DNA of 64,000 nt from Pseudobdellovibrionaceae bacterium (GCA_023954155.1 JAMLIO010000002.1:1-64000); one strand, 5' to 3'. Counted from the stretch's first letter, positions 8,786 through 18,827 are shown. Notes: generated from the sequence alone by a model not told the origin. Made by a program: numbers and translations.

Positions 8786-9355
8786 TTAGTAACCTTGATC
8801 CTCTTGATGCTGTTTACGACACTCTGGGCTGTTGCAGACACCATAAAGTTCTAACACGTGGCTGGTTAAAATGAAGTTGTTCTTTTTAGCTGTTTCTTCT
8901 TGCAAACGCTCAATTTCAGCGTTTTCAAACTCCACAATTTTGCTGCAATACACACAAGTTAAGTGATCATGGTGACTCTTCGGAGTCAATTCGTAACGAG
9001 CAGGCAAACCACCCATTCTGACTTCAGTCACATAGTTATTTTCTGTCAATTTTCTTAAAAAACGATAGACTGTGGCAAAACCAATTTCGGGATACTTCTC
9101 GTTTACGATCTCATACACTTCTTGGGCCGTAACGTGGGCTTGTCCCATATTTAAAGCCTCAAGAATGGCCATTCTTTGCTTGGTCACTTTTAGGCTCATC
9201 TCGCGAATGATGCGTTTAACTCCTGCACCATCAAGTCTTTCTCTTGAAACCAACTCTTCTTTCGGGTTTTGCTCACCACGAATTAAAGAGGGTAAACTGT
9301 CTACCGTACTTACATACTGTTCTTGTTCGTGAAAACCTTTATATACATTGGCCAT
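8786..9355 (-). CDS. Fur-family metal/peroxide regulator
   Basis: DNA-binding repressor of the Fur/PerR/Zur group. A winged helix (VTKQRMAILEALN, then IGFATVYRFLRKL as recognition helix) is followed by the metal-binding dimerisation domain: SHHDHLTCVYC and a later CNSPEC pair, giving the structural zinc site plus the regulatory His cluster. About 45 extra residues precede the first helix, including an acidic/polar stretch; this is longer than typical Fur (about 150). Which metal or signal it reads cannot be told from motifs. AAGGGACAAGAAT precedes the ATG. It is 20 bp downstream of folE2 and probably co-transcribed with it. FolE2-type enzymes are often under zinc (Zur) control, which makes a Zur role worth considering. 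Confidence 0.93.
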   Translation of the reverse strand: MANVYKGFHEQEQYVSTVDSLPSLIRGEQNPKEELVSRERLDGAGVKRIIREMSLKVTKQRMAILEALNMGQAHVTAQEVYEIVNEKYPEIGFATVYRFLRKLTENNYVTEVRMGGLPARYELTPKSHHDHLTCVYCSKIVEFENAEIERLQEETAKKNNFILTSHVLELYGVCNSPECRKQHQEDQGY

Positions 9356-9375
9356 ATTCTTGTCCCTTCAATAAA

Positions 9376-10311
9376 TTAAATTCTTACACCAAACTTTGAC
9401 ACTTCACTGACGGCATTGTGCGCATGCAGACTCTCTAAGTGTTCTACTCTTAGCCAGAAATCCTGAATTCCTTCAGCGGATGACAAGGCGGAATAGATCT
9501 TTCTGGCGGCATCTTCACAAAACATTAAGTTTTGTCCGTTAAGTCTTGCGAATTCTTGTTCATCTTCACGCTTCACGGCTGTCTGTACAGGAGTTTTGAG
9601 TGTGCCTTCAATTAAATCTACAAACGGCATGATCTGAAGATCTTGGCCATCTTGAATTTTTAATCTCAAATGCGCTACACTTCGTTGAGCATGAGGTGTG
9701 GCAGCAATAGATTTTTCTTCTGTCAGCCACTGAGCCACATCAGCCACTGAAACTGTTTCTCTGTCACTAAACTCAGATTCCCACTGCTTCTTGATCAATT
9801 GTCTGGCCAGAGCGGCAGAGCAAGGGCATGTGCTTGAGTACAACACTTTAAAATCTAACACTTGAGTGACTTCACCACTTTCGCTTAGCTCCCATTCCAT
9901 ACGAATGGGATAATGTCTTAGACCTGCCAGATCGCTCATCAAAGCCTTTCTTTTAGCAGGCAAACTGAACTCCAAAGAGATACGAGCCTTATCACTAACT
10001 CCACCCTGGCTTTCCACCATGTCCGCCAAAAGGGTTTTGATCTCTTTTAAAGTTAAAGTGTTCGACTCAAAGGCGCGAGTAGCTAGTAGGTACACTCGAG
10101 ACATGTGAATGCCTTTAGCACTTGGATTTTTAAGATTCACAAAGATATTGGCAATAGCGGGAAGTTGGTTGAACTTTTGAGACCCTTCAGAATGGTTTAA
10201 AAGGACTTCCACAGCACCCATGCCCACCCAGTCCAATGCAAGGCTTACGTTTGCCTTTTGGAGGTTAGTGACATCAGGCATGCTTTCTTTCGACACGGAT
10301 AAGATCCTCAC
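9376..10311 (-). CDS. folE2: GTP cyclohydrolase IB (FolE2)
   Basis: Converts GTP to 7,8-dihydroneopterin triphosphate, the first step of folate and queuosine-type pterin synthesis, using the metal-flexible type IB fold rather than the zinc enzyme FolE. Recognised from SAKGIHMSR near residue 80, the STCPCS active-site segment with the conserved Cys, the IAATPHAQRS segment and C-terminal WLRVEHLESLHAHNA. Length (311) fits. The start is taken as GTG 10311, which has AAAGGGA at good spacing; ATG 10281 is a weaker alternative. The next gene is the Fur-type regulator, a pairing that suggests metal-responsive expression. Confidence 0.95.
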   Translation of the reverse strand: MRILSVSKESMPDVTNLQKANVSLALDWVGMGAVEVLLNHSEGSQKFNQLPAIANIFVNLKNPSAKGIHMSRVYLLATRAFESNTLTLKEIKTLLADMVESQGGVSDKARISLEFSLPAKRKALMSDLAGLRHYPIRMEWELSESGEVTQVLDFKVLYSSTCPCSAALARQLIKKQWESEFSDRETVSVADVAQWLTEEKSIAATPHAQRSVAHLRLKIQDGQDLQIMPFVDLIEGTLKTPVQTAVKREDEQEFARLNGQNLMFCEDAARKIYSALSSAEGIQDFWLRVEHLESLHAHNAVSEVSKFGVRI

Positions 10312-10639
10312 TGTGTATCCCTTTACTAAACCTTAACGGTTTTAAACACAAGTTAAATACAAGTCATTGTAAGGTAGCTTTCATTAAGCTTTTAATTCTG
10401 GCTAAAACTGGTTTAAACCCCTTACTTTGTGACCTTCTAACCCTGATTTTAAGAATCGTCATCAAAAAAGCCTCATTAAAATCGTTTTTACGCACAGCTG
10501 TCTGTAATTTTGATCCTAATTCTCAATGTGTGTGCTCGAATAGCCACAGTCTTTGTAAAAGGGCACCCACAGCCCTTTCTTTGAACGTCTAAACTCTATA
10601 GCGCACTCTACTCCTACCCATGGAAGGACAAGAAATTAC

Positions 10640-10708
10640 AAAAAAAGAGGGCACAAGCAAGATAGGACGCTCACTCTAGGCGATCCACATCCTCCGGCTC
10701 TTCTGCTT
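10640..10708 (-). ncRNA. Candidate structured small RNA 3' hairpin
   Basis: On the minus strand AAGCAGAAGA pairs with UCUUGCUU, and inside it AGGAUG pairs with CGUCCU (one G-U). GUGCCCUC and a run of seven T follow. That is the layout of an RNA ending in an intrinsic terminator. It sits after the metzincin terminator and before folE2, so it would be an independent transcript or part of a folE2 leader. I could not match it to tmRNA, SRP RNA, RNase P RNA or 6S RNA by their conserved motifs. Confidence 0.3.
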
Positions 10709-10726
10709 CATGGGGGCACAAACCAA

Positions 10727-10768
10727 AAAAAAAAAGAGCCCCAACTTACGGTTGAGGCTTTTTATATT
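10727..10768. terminator. Bidirectional Rho-independent terminator
   Basis: GAGCCCCAAC-TTACG-GTTGAGGC is a strong stem with ten A on the left and TTTTT on the right. On the minus strand it ends the metzincin operon about 60 nt past the stop codon. Confidence 0.88.
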
Positions 10769-10830
10769 ATTCAATTTTTAAGACCATTTTACTCAAAATA
10801 GGTCTCCTACTCGAAACCTATCTTTTTATC

Positions 10831-13800
10831 TTAGTTGAGCTTTCTCATTCTTTCGTAGTAAGCACCACGAAGTTTAGAGTACTTTTCTGTGCCCATGATA
10901 CGATCCACATAAGCTTCTGCACTTAACTTTTCAGCATAAGTTCTAGGATCTTCATTCATGATTCTCACAAGGCCAGGGTTCACATCGGCGTTGTTTAAAG
11001 CAGCTAGCTCAAGGATTTGTCCTACATACTCAGACAAACCTGAATCGTACACTAGGATAGATCTTAATAAGTTCGCTTGAGAGATGTACTCTTCTTGGTT
11101 GGACTCAAAGTCTAACTTAGCAAGAGTTGCTGTCTCAATGATGTTTTTGATCTTAGCATCAATCTCTTTAGTGATACGAGCACCGATGGCTTTACTTGGA
11201 ATCACCGCCACATAGTTAGGATCGCCAAGAGCTTGCTTTAACGCACCTTCGGCTTGTTTAAAGAATCCTGCCATATCTTGATTCATCTGAGCAAGTAAGT
11301 TGTTCAGCTGAGTCTGGAACTCTGTCACATCTTCATTCGCTGCCACACCTGCCTCAATACGGTCAGTCAGTGGTTTAAGCGCAAGCAGATACACACCAAT
11401 CTCTGGAACTAAAAGCTCAAAAGCTAAGTTCACAAAGTATGGGTCTTCTTGAGCTTCAATGAACTTCATCACCGCATTACTGAATGCCAAGTAATCTTCT
11501 GCTGTAAGCGCTGAAGCATCCGCAGGAAGTTGGAAGACCAGAGGAGTAATACCACCTACGATTCCACCTTTAAGGGCCGCAGCGGTAGGCACAGGTAAAG
11601 CTCCTGTGTTGATCGTGTTTGCCACTTCATAGAATTTATTAACTAGGAACAAGGAAACAATGTTCTCTCTTCTGATGATCAACATCTGTCCTGAGTTCAG
11701 AGGTAAAACTTGTCCACCCTCTTTACGTACTTGCTCTAGCAAAGCAGGAGAACCTTGCTCCACAAAGCGTCCGTATCTTGTTGTACGTGAACTGTTGTTC
11801 ACATAAGGGTTGTTAGCTCCATTCTCAAGAAGAGACCAAAGCGTTAAAAGTACAGGTCTTTCCATTTCATAGTTCTGAGCAAAAAGAGCCGCGTCTTCTG
11901 GCAATTGGTGACCCAATTTACGAATGGCATCAGTAAGCTCAACACCGTTGACGATACGGTTTAAAACTAAGCCTTCAAATTCTAAGAATAAATCTGGCTC
12001 ATCAAGCATGTTCGGGAAGACTTTTTGTAAGAATCCTGGAACACCACCATCACGAGAGATGATGTTAAACATCGCTTGCACACGGTCCACAAACGTACCA
12101 ATCACATCAATAGGTTCGTTGATCGCTTCACGACCATCTAGCATGAACTTGTAGTTATTCAGAGCAAAACCTACGTCGCCCACATACTGTAAACGGCCAT
12201 CGCTTTCTATAAAGTCCTTAACAATGCCTTCTGCATCTTCACAGCTTGCAATTTTGGCTTTAGGGAAACGATGTCTTAATTGAGTTCTGATCTTTTCAAG
12301 CTCGATGGCTTTTAAAGAACCTAATTCTTTATCCAAAGCCACACAGTACTTGTTTTCAAGTAAGGTTACAGACTTAAAGAAATCAAAAATCTTACGTCTG
12401 ACTTTTAAGTAGTCTTTTCCTTCAAAGTTAGGATCGTTCTCTAACTTTGCAAGCAATTGAGCGTACTGTTCAGGAGTGTAGTTTTCTAAGTACTCTTTTC
12501 CTGAACCTAAATAGTCAGCAAGTTTGAAGCGCCATTCATTATAAAAACGGTGCAAACTTTGTAAACGCATAGCACGTGACATATAGCCAGTGGAAGCCGC
12601 TACGTAACGGTCGTAACGATTACCTGTTAAAACTAAAGACTCATAGAACTGGTTAATAATGTCATCCACTGACTCTTCTGGTGTTGTACCATAGTCATGC
12701 AGCTGACACATTGGATCTAGGTTCATGTGAGCATGTTCGTCCGTACAGAATCTGTAGTCACGAATCTTCCATCTGTTAGCCTGAGCATTTTCTTGGATAC
12801 TCCCTTGAGCACCTGGAGATGTATCAATCACTCCGTTATTCAACTCTACAAGAGTTCCAGAGTTTGCTGCACCTGTAGACTCAAGCTCTACTTTGTTAGC
12901 GTAACCATACCGGATGGCTGCGATGTCGTAGTGACCAGGATAGAAAAGTCTATCTTTGTCTGAAGGAACGTAATCCATCACAGATGAACTTTTTGGAAGA
13001 TCGTTATCAGAAGCCACGTCAATATTATATAACTGCTTAACTTCTGCTTTTGTGAAGAAGTTCTTTTTGTCTGAAGACGCAAAGAAGTTATGACGAAGAC
13101 CCAAGTTATGTCCCAATTCGTGAACGATGGTTGCCATCACCTTTTCAGGGATAAGTCTAGCCATACACTTACGAACCACAGGATACTCTTCAGCAGAAGT
13201 CACAGAAGGAACTTGTCCTTGTGCTGTGGCTGCTTTTTTCATTTGAACAAACTCTAAAACTTCAGGGCAACGAGTCTCAATGTCCTTAGTTAAGTTGTTC
13301 ATCGTAGCAAGAGCTGAATTCTCAGCAGAGAAATAACGGTTGAAGAACTCAGGTCTGTATTTTTGTACAAACTGTGCTCTGTCAAAAGCATCTTTATAGC
13401 TTTCAATAGGACCTACATTGATGCGGTCGCCAGAAACAAGTCTGTCGTTTGTCGCGATATGATCACTGACCAACTGCAACTTTTTCATCTCTAAAGAATT
13501 AGCATTAAAATTACCAGCTTCAAACATGTTCACAGGGTCTAATGGACCGTAACCATTTAAGGCCGCTAATTTTGGCAAGTTGTTCACATTTAGATCTTTC
13601 ATGAAGTGACCAAAGTGGTATTGACTTGCAATAAACTTTTTAAGTTTTTCTGGCAACAGGCGTCCCATTAAGTTATAGGGGTTACCAGCAGACACTGTTT
13701 CACCTAAGATCGTGCTGTTCGTCACAATGTTAGCATCTAAACGGTTAGAGCTGTCTGTGAACACACCCAATCTACTTTTGATAAAGGTACGCACTTCACT

Positions 13801-15615
13801 ACTGATGATACTTCTAAATGGTGCCAAGTGAACGTTCATCGTCGTGTTCACAACTTCACCACTGTAAGGGTCGATCAAAGAAGGTCCCACACCTAATAAG
13901 TTACTAGATTGAATTGAATCAATCAGGTTCAGCGTATGGAACTCAAGATCTCCCAGAGGGGCATCAAAACAGTCGCCATTGGCATCTACTTCTTTAAGAA
14001 CCACACGGCTCTTTGCACCAGCAGCTTGGAACGCGGCATCCCAGTATTGAACGGAACGACGACCGATCTCTCTGTAGTTGATGTTAAAATCAGTATCCAC
14101 CATATCTTTTAATGATAAGTCGCCAGTTTGACGGCATCGACCATTAAGATCTTTCGGGGTTAAACTTGAGAAATAAAACACAATGTCTTTCTCAGGGTTA
14201 TGTCTTTGAATAAGAACGTTCTTTTCAAAGTCTTCTTCTCTGTAATCTTGCTCTGGTCTTGGAATACGAGTTCTGTTGGCAGTAAAGAAACCAAACTGCT
14301 CACGATCACGCTTATAGTGACGACGAGGAGTATAACCTCTGTCATCTGCTCTTAAGAAAGAGTACTTCCATAAACGCCCAGAAGCCACATCTTCAAGAGT
14401 GAATGAAAAGCTATTGTTTGCAAATTTCACTTGCTTTAAGGCCCCTGTAGCTGTGTTTCCAAAGCCTACTAGAGGGTTAAACATAGATTCAAGTCTAGTT
14501 CTTAAAGTCGAAATATTCTCAAATGAAATATCAATGTACGGAGCACTCTCTAAATTCGTGTCATCAATAGTGATCTCTTGAAGCTGAGCCATGCTGCCCG
14601 TCTCAGCGATTTTATAATTTCTGCCCATTGCAGGAAAAGAGATCACAGGTGTTAAGTTCAATGTATTTTCTGTGCTTAACTCTTCATCAATAGCAATATT
14701 GTAACCTTTAAGTGTTCCCGCAGTTCTAAAAAATTTAATTTTAGAAGCAGGTCTGAAGTTTAAGTCATAGGCTCCATAGATTTGACCAATGGCCGTTTCC
14801 ATACCAGGTTGTGAGTCCACAACACTCTCAGAGAAGTACCATTCGCCATTAAAGTACTCAGAAGGATAAACGTCCTTTTTATTTTCAATTCTGTTAAACT
14901 TCACAAAGCTATCTGGATTTAATGTGATGTAGTCTGCACATGTGCGACAGTTGGTCTTTAAAGAACCATCTTCATTAAACTGCATCTCTGCGTCGACCAA
15001 ACGGAATTGGTTTGTAGGATCATTGTCGTTATTAAGAATCTTGGTCTTCTTTTGAGGATTGATCGCATATCCACCAAGTGGAACCGCATAGGTGTCATCA
15101 CCTAAGTAATCCGCATACGGCATCTCGTAGTGAGAGATTTCTTTTTTCGATACCAGCTTCATCACCACCAAACGGTTAGGAGTCAATTTGTATTTGATTT
15201 TATAAGTTTTATTAGGCTCACCCAAGAAGTCCACGACATCAGTGAATTTTGTCAATAAAGGCGCATCTGTATTGAACTGAACTTTGTTCAAGTAACGAAT
15301 CGCATCTAAATCCGAATCAATCACCACATCTCCCGCCAATGACATCCCCGCAGGAGTAGGCTCACCAAATGTTTGCGCATTGTACTGGCCGCCGTAATCG
15401 AAATGCTCTAGAACAGGTCGCTCTACACTTGTGGGACTGACGTTTCCAGCAGTGTTTGTGTTCACAACATACATGCCCTGAATGGACTTAACGTCGATGG
15501 CACGTCCTACTTTCACGCTTGCTCTAAGACCTTGTTCATCTTGGTTTGGGTGTTGTTTTACACAACCAGATAGAACCATAGCTACAATTGATAATGTGAG
15601 TGCTATATATTTCAT
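10831..15615 (-). CDS. Giant metzincin metalloprotease lipoprotein
   Basis: Exported zinc-dependent protease of 1594 residues. The N terminus is a lipoprotein signal ending VLSGC, so it should be anchored in a membrane facing the periplasm or outside. The active site is the full metzincin motif HELGHNLGLRH (H832, E833, H836, H842), followed about 45 residues later by SSVMDYVPS, a good Met-turn. The arrangement resembles the family with DUF5117/DUF4953-type zinc metalloprotease domains, though this protein is longer. Residues 1-500 are beta-rich and unassigned; residues after 1000 are mostly helical. It lies 49 bp after a probable outer-membrane protein gene and is probably in its operon. Substrate unknown. 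Confidence 0.88.
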   Translation of the reverse strand: MKYIALTLSIVAMVLSGCVKQHPNQDEQGLRASVKVGRAIDVKSIQGMYVVNTNTAGNVSPTSVERPVLEHFDYGGQYNAQTFGEPTPAGMSLAGDVVIDSDLDAIRYLNKVQFNTDAPLLTKFTDVVDFLGEPNKTYKIKYKLTPNRLVVMKLVSKKEISHYEMPYADYLGDDTYAVPLGGYAINPQKKTKILNNDNDPTNQFRLVDAEMQFNEDGSLKTNCRTCADYITLNPDSFVKFNRIENKKDVYPSEYFNGEWYFSESVVDSQPGMETAIGQIYGAYDLNFRPASKIKFFRTAGTLKGYNIAIDEELSTENTLNLTPVISFPAMGRNYKIAETGSMAQLQEITIDDTNLESAPYIDISFENISTLRTRLESMFNPLVGFGNTATGALKQVKFANNSFSFTLEDVASGRLWKYSFLRADDRGYTPRRHYKRDREQFGFFTANRTRIPRPEQDYREEDFEKNVLIQRHNPEKDIVFYFSSLTPKDLNGRCRQTGDLSLKDMVDTDFNINYREIGRRSVQYWDAAFQAAGAKSRVVLKEVDANGDCFDAPLGDLEFHTLNLIDSIQSSNLLGVGPSLIDPYSGEVVNTTMNVHLAPFRSIISSEVRTFIKSRLGVFTDSSNRLDANIVTNSTILGETVSAGNPYNLMGRLLPEKLKKFIASQYHFGHFMKDLNVNNLPKLAALNGYGPLDPVNMFEAGNFNANSLEMKKLQLVSDHIATNDRLVSGDRINVGPIESYKDAFDRAQFVQKYRPEFFNRYFSAENSALATMNNLTKDIETRCPEVLEFVQMKKAATAQGQVPSVTSAEEYPVVRKCMARLIPEKVMATIVHELGHNLGLRHNFFASSDKKNFFTKAEVKQLYNIDVASDNDLPKSSSVMDYVPSDKDRLFYPGHYDIAAIRYGYANKVELESTGAANSGTLVELNNGVIDTSPGAQGSIQENAQANRWKIRDYRFCTDEHAHMNLDPMCQLHDYGTTPEESVDDIINQFYESLVLTGNRYDRYVAASTGYMSRAMRLQSLHRFYNEWRFKLADYLGSGKEYLENYTPEQYAQLLAKLENDPNFEGKDYLKVRRKIFDFFKSVTLLENKYCVALDKELGSLKAIELEKIRTQLRHRFPKAKIASCEDAEGIVKDFIESDGRLQYVGDVGFALNNYKFMLDGREAINEPIDVIGTFVDRVQAMFNIISRDGGVPGFLQKVFPNMLDEPDLFLEFEGLVLNRIVNGVELTDAIRKLGHQLPEDAALFAQNYEMERPVLLTLWSLLENGANNPYVNNSSRTTRYGRFVEQGSPALLEQVRKEGGQVLPLNSGQMLIIRRENIVSLFLVNKFYEVANTINTGALPVPTAAALKGGIVGGITPLVFQLPADASALTAEDYLAFSNAVMKFIEAQEDPYFVNLAFELLVPEIGVYLLALKPLTDRIEAGVAANEDVTEFQTQLNNLLAQMNQDMAGFFKQAEGALKQALGDPNYVAVIPSKAIGARITKEIDAKIKNIIETATLAKLDFESNQEEYISQANLLRSILVYDSGLSEYVGQILELAALNNADVNPGLVRIMNEDPRTYAEKLSAEAYVDRIMGTEKYSKLRGAYYERMRKLN

Positions 15616-15664
15616 TCTTTCTTTTCCTCTTTTAAAATCCTTTTTCCTTTAAACCCTTAAAAAC

Positions 15665-16501
15665 CTAAAACATATAAATCGCGCCCAATCCTGTTTGAAC
15701 TGTGTCGTCATCAAACAAGGAGTTGGTGGTGATCACCCGATCACGCCAGCTAGCAAAAGCCAAAACACTGAACTGAGGATTGATTTGATAAATCACATTC
15801 GAAGATAGACCTTGCATCAGTCTTGCTGTCCCCGAATAGTCCCATGAGTTCATAACAAAACCTGATAAAGTGGCAGAAATCTCTTTCCACACTTGCGCTC
15901 TGACAGTCCCCATCAGTCTTAGAGACACGGGGTTGTTTCTGTTATACCCAAATACATCTGCGGTTTCATATCTGTGATAACTTAAAAATAAAGTAGGTGC
16001 GGCAATAAAGGTAAAACGCCCTTTGCTGGTCACCGCATTAAGTGTACCAGCGACCATCCCAAAAGAATTAGCGTTTCTAGATGCGCCCGATACTGGCGCA
16101 AGATAAGTCACACGAGACGACACATTGAACTTAGATTTACCCACAGTAAAATCAAAAAGAAGAGGTGATGTGTAAGTCAAAGAAGGGTCACCCAATTCCC
16201 ATGGATCTTTATTGGCAGTGTCTAAATCTAAAGGGTGGATGTAATCCGCACTAAAGGTCAACGAGCCTTTATCCAGCAAATACGTCGCAGAAGCAGCGTA
16301 GTACACATAAGTTTCAGAAAACTCTTGCATGGCTCGTCCTGCTTGAGTCATTACACTTAAAGACCATCTGTCTTTGACTACTTTTTCAATAGACTTACGA
16401 TAGTTGGGAGACGTCGGGTCATTGGGGTCACTCGCAAATGCCATGATCGACCACATGCCGACAATAAGAAGTAAAACTGTGTTTTTTATTAAATTCTTCA
16501 T
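15665..16501 (-). CDS. Probable outer-membrane beta-barrel protein
   Basis: I cannot name the family. After a signal peptide ending MAFA, the 278-residue product consists of alternating amphipathic strands rich in Tyr, Phe, Ser and Thr (for example FSETYVYYAASATYLL, LFDFTVGKSKFNVSSRVTYL) and ends in ...GAIYMF. A terminal Phe is the usual recognition signal for outer-membrane barrel assembly. Two other proteins in this window, at 19838-20773 (also ending in AFYMF) and 39829-40911, look alike in design. Start set at ATG 16501 rather than the TTG two codons earlier. It precedes the metzincin lipoprotein by 49 bp, suggesting that the two products work together at the outer membrane. Confidence 0.72.
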   Translation of the reverse strand: MKNLIKNTVLLLIVGMWSIMAFASDPNDPTSPNYRKSIEKVVKDRWSLSVMTQAGRAMQEFSETYVYYAASATYLLDKGSLTFSADYIHPLDLDTANKDPWELGDPSLTYTSPLLFDFTVGKSKFNVSSRVTYLAPVSGASRNANSFGMVAGTLNAVTSKGRFTFIAAPTLFLSYHRYETADVFGYNRNNPVSLRLMGTVRAQVWKEISATLSGFVMNSWDYSGTARLMQGLSSNVIYQINPQFSVLAFASWRDRVITTNSLFDDDTVQTGLGAIYMF

Positions 16502-16776
16502 CCCCAAATTTTCTTCGCCCCTCGGCTTCTAAAAAGTGCTGACTTTGTGCACTCTTGAAATTGATAAATCACTACAAACACACGCAACACCTAGACTTTC
16601 ATCGTGGTGCCAATTTAAGACCGAAAATTACAAGTTATTGATTCATTAGGCAAAGATTCATTTTCAGAAATTTGTATTTTTGTACTTTTTTTGTGGCGCA
16701 GCATAAGCAACGCTTATATAATCAATAATTAACACCATAGAAATACAGTATTTTTAAGACTCTACATAAGATTTTC

Positions 16777-17166
16777 TTACAGCTCAAAGGGATGGGGCAA
16801 AAAATCTGTCCATTTTTTATGCAAAATTATGCCCTGAGAATTGGCAATTAAAAGCGGTGCTTCTTTAGGCATAAACTCCGAAAGCACTTGCAAACACATA
16901 CCACAAGGCACATCCCCTTGTGGCGTAGAGGTGACTAAACACAAAGCTTCAATGTCTTGTGCTTTTTCTCCTTCAGATAAAGCCTTCCACACCGCCACAC
17001 GTTCAGCACACACCGTAGCTCCATAACTTGCATTTTCGATATTGCATCCAGAGTATACTTTTCCATTTTTAAATTTCACAGCTGCACCCACCTTAAATTT
17101 TGAATATTTAGCATAGGCCATCTGTTGCGCTTGAAGGGCAATTTCAAATAACTCTTGATACTCCAT
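16777..17166 (-). CDS. cdd: Cytidine deaminase
   Basis: Zinc enzyme that deaminates cytidine and deoxycytidine to uridine and deoxyuridine in pyrimidine salvage. The zinc and proton-shuttle motifs are complete: CAERVAVWKAL (Cys, Glu) and PCGMCLQVL (two Cys), and substrate-binding FKVGAAVKF and GCNIENASYG are present. This is the short (about 130-residue) tetrameric type. The start is ATG 17166, preceded by GGTGGAG; the open frame continues 12 codons upstream without a ribosome site. It is divergent from cysS. Confidence 0.95.
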   Translation of the reverse strand: MEYQELFEIALQAQQMAYAKYSKFKVGAAVKFKNGKVYSGCNIENASYGATVCAERVAVWKALSEGEKAQDIEALCLVTSTPQGDVPCGMCLQVLSEFMPKEAPLLIANSQGIILHKKWTDFLPHPFEL

Positions 17167-17333
17167 ATCTCCACCTTTACTGGGGTTTGCCCACTTGCAC
17201 ATCCGTTGTCTTTATAGTTTAGGTTCCTTATAAACTCTAAAGTTGATTTTATACACTTTAACTTTTCAAAGCCTTCAAACCATCTAGTTTTTATCTTACC
17301 TGAATGATAAACTAGAATTTTGTGGAGTAGTAC

Positions 17334-18827
17334 ATGTCTTTGATCATTCATAACACACTGACCAATCAACGAGAAACCTTTGTCCCTCACACCCCAGGAC
17401 AGGTGAAAATGTACTGCTGCGGCCCTACAGTTTACGACTATCTGCATGTGGGAAATTTTAGAGGGGCCGTGTTTTATAACTTCGTTAGAAACTGGCTGGA
17501 GCAACTGGGCTATCAGGTCACCTTTGCTTATAACTTCACTGACATTGATGACAAAATCATCAATCGAGCCAAACAAGAAGGTACAACACCTGAACAGATC
17601 GTAGAAACTTACATTCAAGCCTTTTGGGACGACTTTAAAAGTTTAAAGTTACGCCCTCACGATATCAATCCTCGCGTGACAGAAAGTTTGGATGCCATCT
17701 TTGATGTGATCCAAGGTCTTATCCGTAACGACAAGGCTTATGTTGTCGACGGAGAGGTCTTTTATGCCGTCACAAGCTTTAAAGATTACGGCAAACTGAG
17801 CAATCGTAAACTTGATGACCTAGAATCAGGCCACCGCATTGAAGCCGATCCCAAAAAACAAAACCCCTTAGACTTCACCTTGTGGAAGCCCGCCAAAGAG
17901 GGCGAAATCTCTTGGTCCTCACCTTGGGGAGAAGGTCGTCCTGGTTGGCACATTGAATGTACCGCTATGATTTTTAAACATTTAGGCGAAAGCATCGACA
18001 TTCATGGAGGCGGGTTAGACCTTGTGTTCCCTCATCACGAAAATGAAATCGCACAGGCAGAGGGCTGTACACATAAACCTTATGCCAAATATTGGATTCA
18101 CAATAATATGTTTACCTTTGATGGGGCAAAGATGTCTAAATCCTTAGGCAATATCCGCACCATGAAAAGTTTTTTGGAAGAATACCCAGGAGAAGTTTTT
18201 AAATTCTTAACCCTCTCTTCGCATTATCGTTCCCAAACTGAATTTTCACAAAAGACCATCGTCAATAGCATTACGGGCTTGTGTCGTATTTACGAAGCCC
18301 TTAAGTCAGCCGCTATTTTTGTCAACTCAAATAAAGGGGGCCAAAGTGGCGAGGAGTCTCAAAAGTTCATTACATCTCTGGAGCACACCCGACAAAGTAT
18401 CACTGAAAGTTTTAACGATGACTTTAACACTGCCAAAGCGGTCGCCTCTATTTTTGAGCTTGTAAGAACCTATAACAGTGCCTGCCCCGCAGGGTCCAAA
18501 ATGACACCTGAAAAAGTGCAAATCTCTAAGGACTTTATAGGCTTTATTCACGAAATGGGAACTCTACTTAGTCTCTTTCAGGAGCCTGCAGAAGAGTTTC
18601 TAAAAAACATGGACCTTATTTTAGCGCAAAAACTTAAACTTGATGTGCACGAAATCCAAGATTTACTTACCAAACGTGTGGAACTTAAAAAAGCAAAGAA
18701 CTTTACTGAAGCCGATAAATTGCGAGACGATTTAAATCAAAAAGGCATTCTGATCCGAGATGGTGTGGATGGCAGCACTTGGGAGATCAACAAACAGATG
18801 TTTCTAGAGCTTTATAATAAGTTATAA
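17334..18827 (+). CDS. cysS: Cysteinyl-tRNA synthetase
   Basis: Class I synthetase that charges tRNA-Cys. Seen in order: MYCCGPTVYD (first zinc Cys), the HIGH-type motif YLHVGNFRGAVF, NFTDIDDKII, WHIECTAM, HGGGLDLVFPHHENEIAQ with zinc-binding His and Glu residues, and KMSKSLGN near residue 265. The C-terminal helical tRNA-binding part is normal and the length (497) is typical. Its last six bases overlap the end of the convergent alpha/beta hydrolase gene, so the two share a 3' region without room for separate terminators. Confidence 0.98.
   Translation: MSLIIHNTLTNQRETFVPHTPGQVKMYCCGPTVYDYLHVGNFRGAVFYNFVRNWLEQLGYQVTFAYNFTDIDDKIINRAKQEGTTPEQIVETYIQAFWDDFKSLKLRPHDINPRVTESLDAIFDVIQGLIRNDKAYVVDGEVFYAVTSFKDYGKLSNRKLDDLESGHRIEADPKKQNPLDFTLWKPAKEGEISWSSPWGEGRPGWHIECTAMIFKHLGESIDIHGGGLDLVFPHHENEIAQAEGCTHKPYAKYWIHNNMFTFDGAKMSKSLGNIRTMKSFLEEYPGEVFKFLTLSSHYRSQTEFSQKTIVNSITGLCRIYEALKSAAIFVNSNKGGQSGEESQKFITSLEHTRQSITESFNDDFNTAKAVASIFELVRTYNSACPAGSKMTPEKVQISKDFIGFIHEMGTLLSLFQEPAEEFLKNMDLILAQKLKLDVHEIQDLLTKRVELKKAKNFTEADKLRDDLNQKGILIRDGVDGSTWEINKQMFLELYNKL

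Larger units (their letters stand above)
10312..10830. other. 520-bp intergenic region
   Basis: No credible protein gene. From left to right it holds the folE2 upstream region (to about 10480), a GC-richer stretch with several inverted segments (for example GGGC-ACCCACA-GCCC at 10561-10575), a stem-loop with a T tract on the minus strand (10640-10708), and the terminator of the metzincin gene (10727-10768). The middle 200 bp are more structured than neighbouring spacers, so a non-coding RNA is possible. Confidence 0.6.

Noticed and set aside
10545-10720. 6S, SRP, RNase P or tmRNA gene
   Set aside because: Conserved motifs of these RNAs were looked for and not seen.
17076-17618. 180-residue minus-strand frame opposite cysS
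   Set aside because: It overlaps cdd and the antisense of cysS, has no motif and low-quality composition; a shadow.
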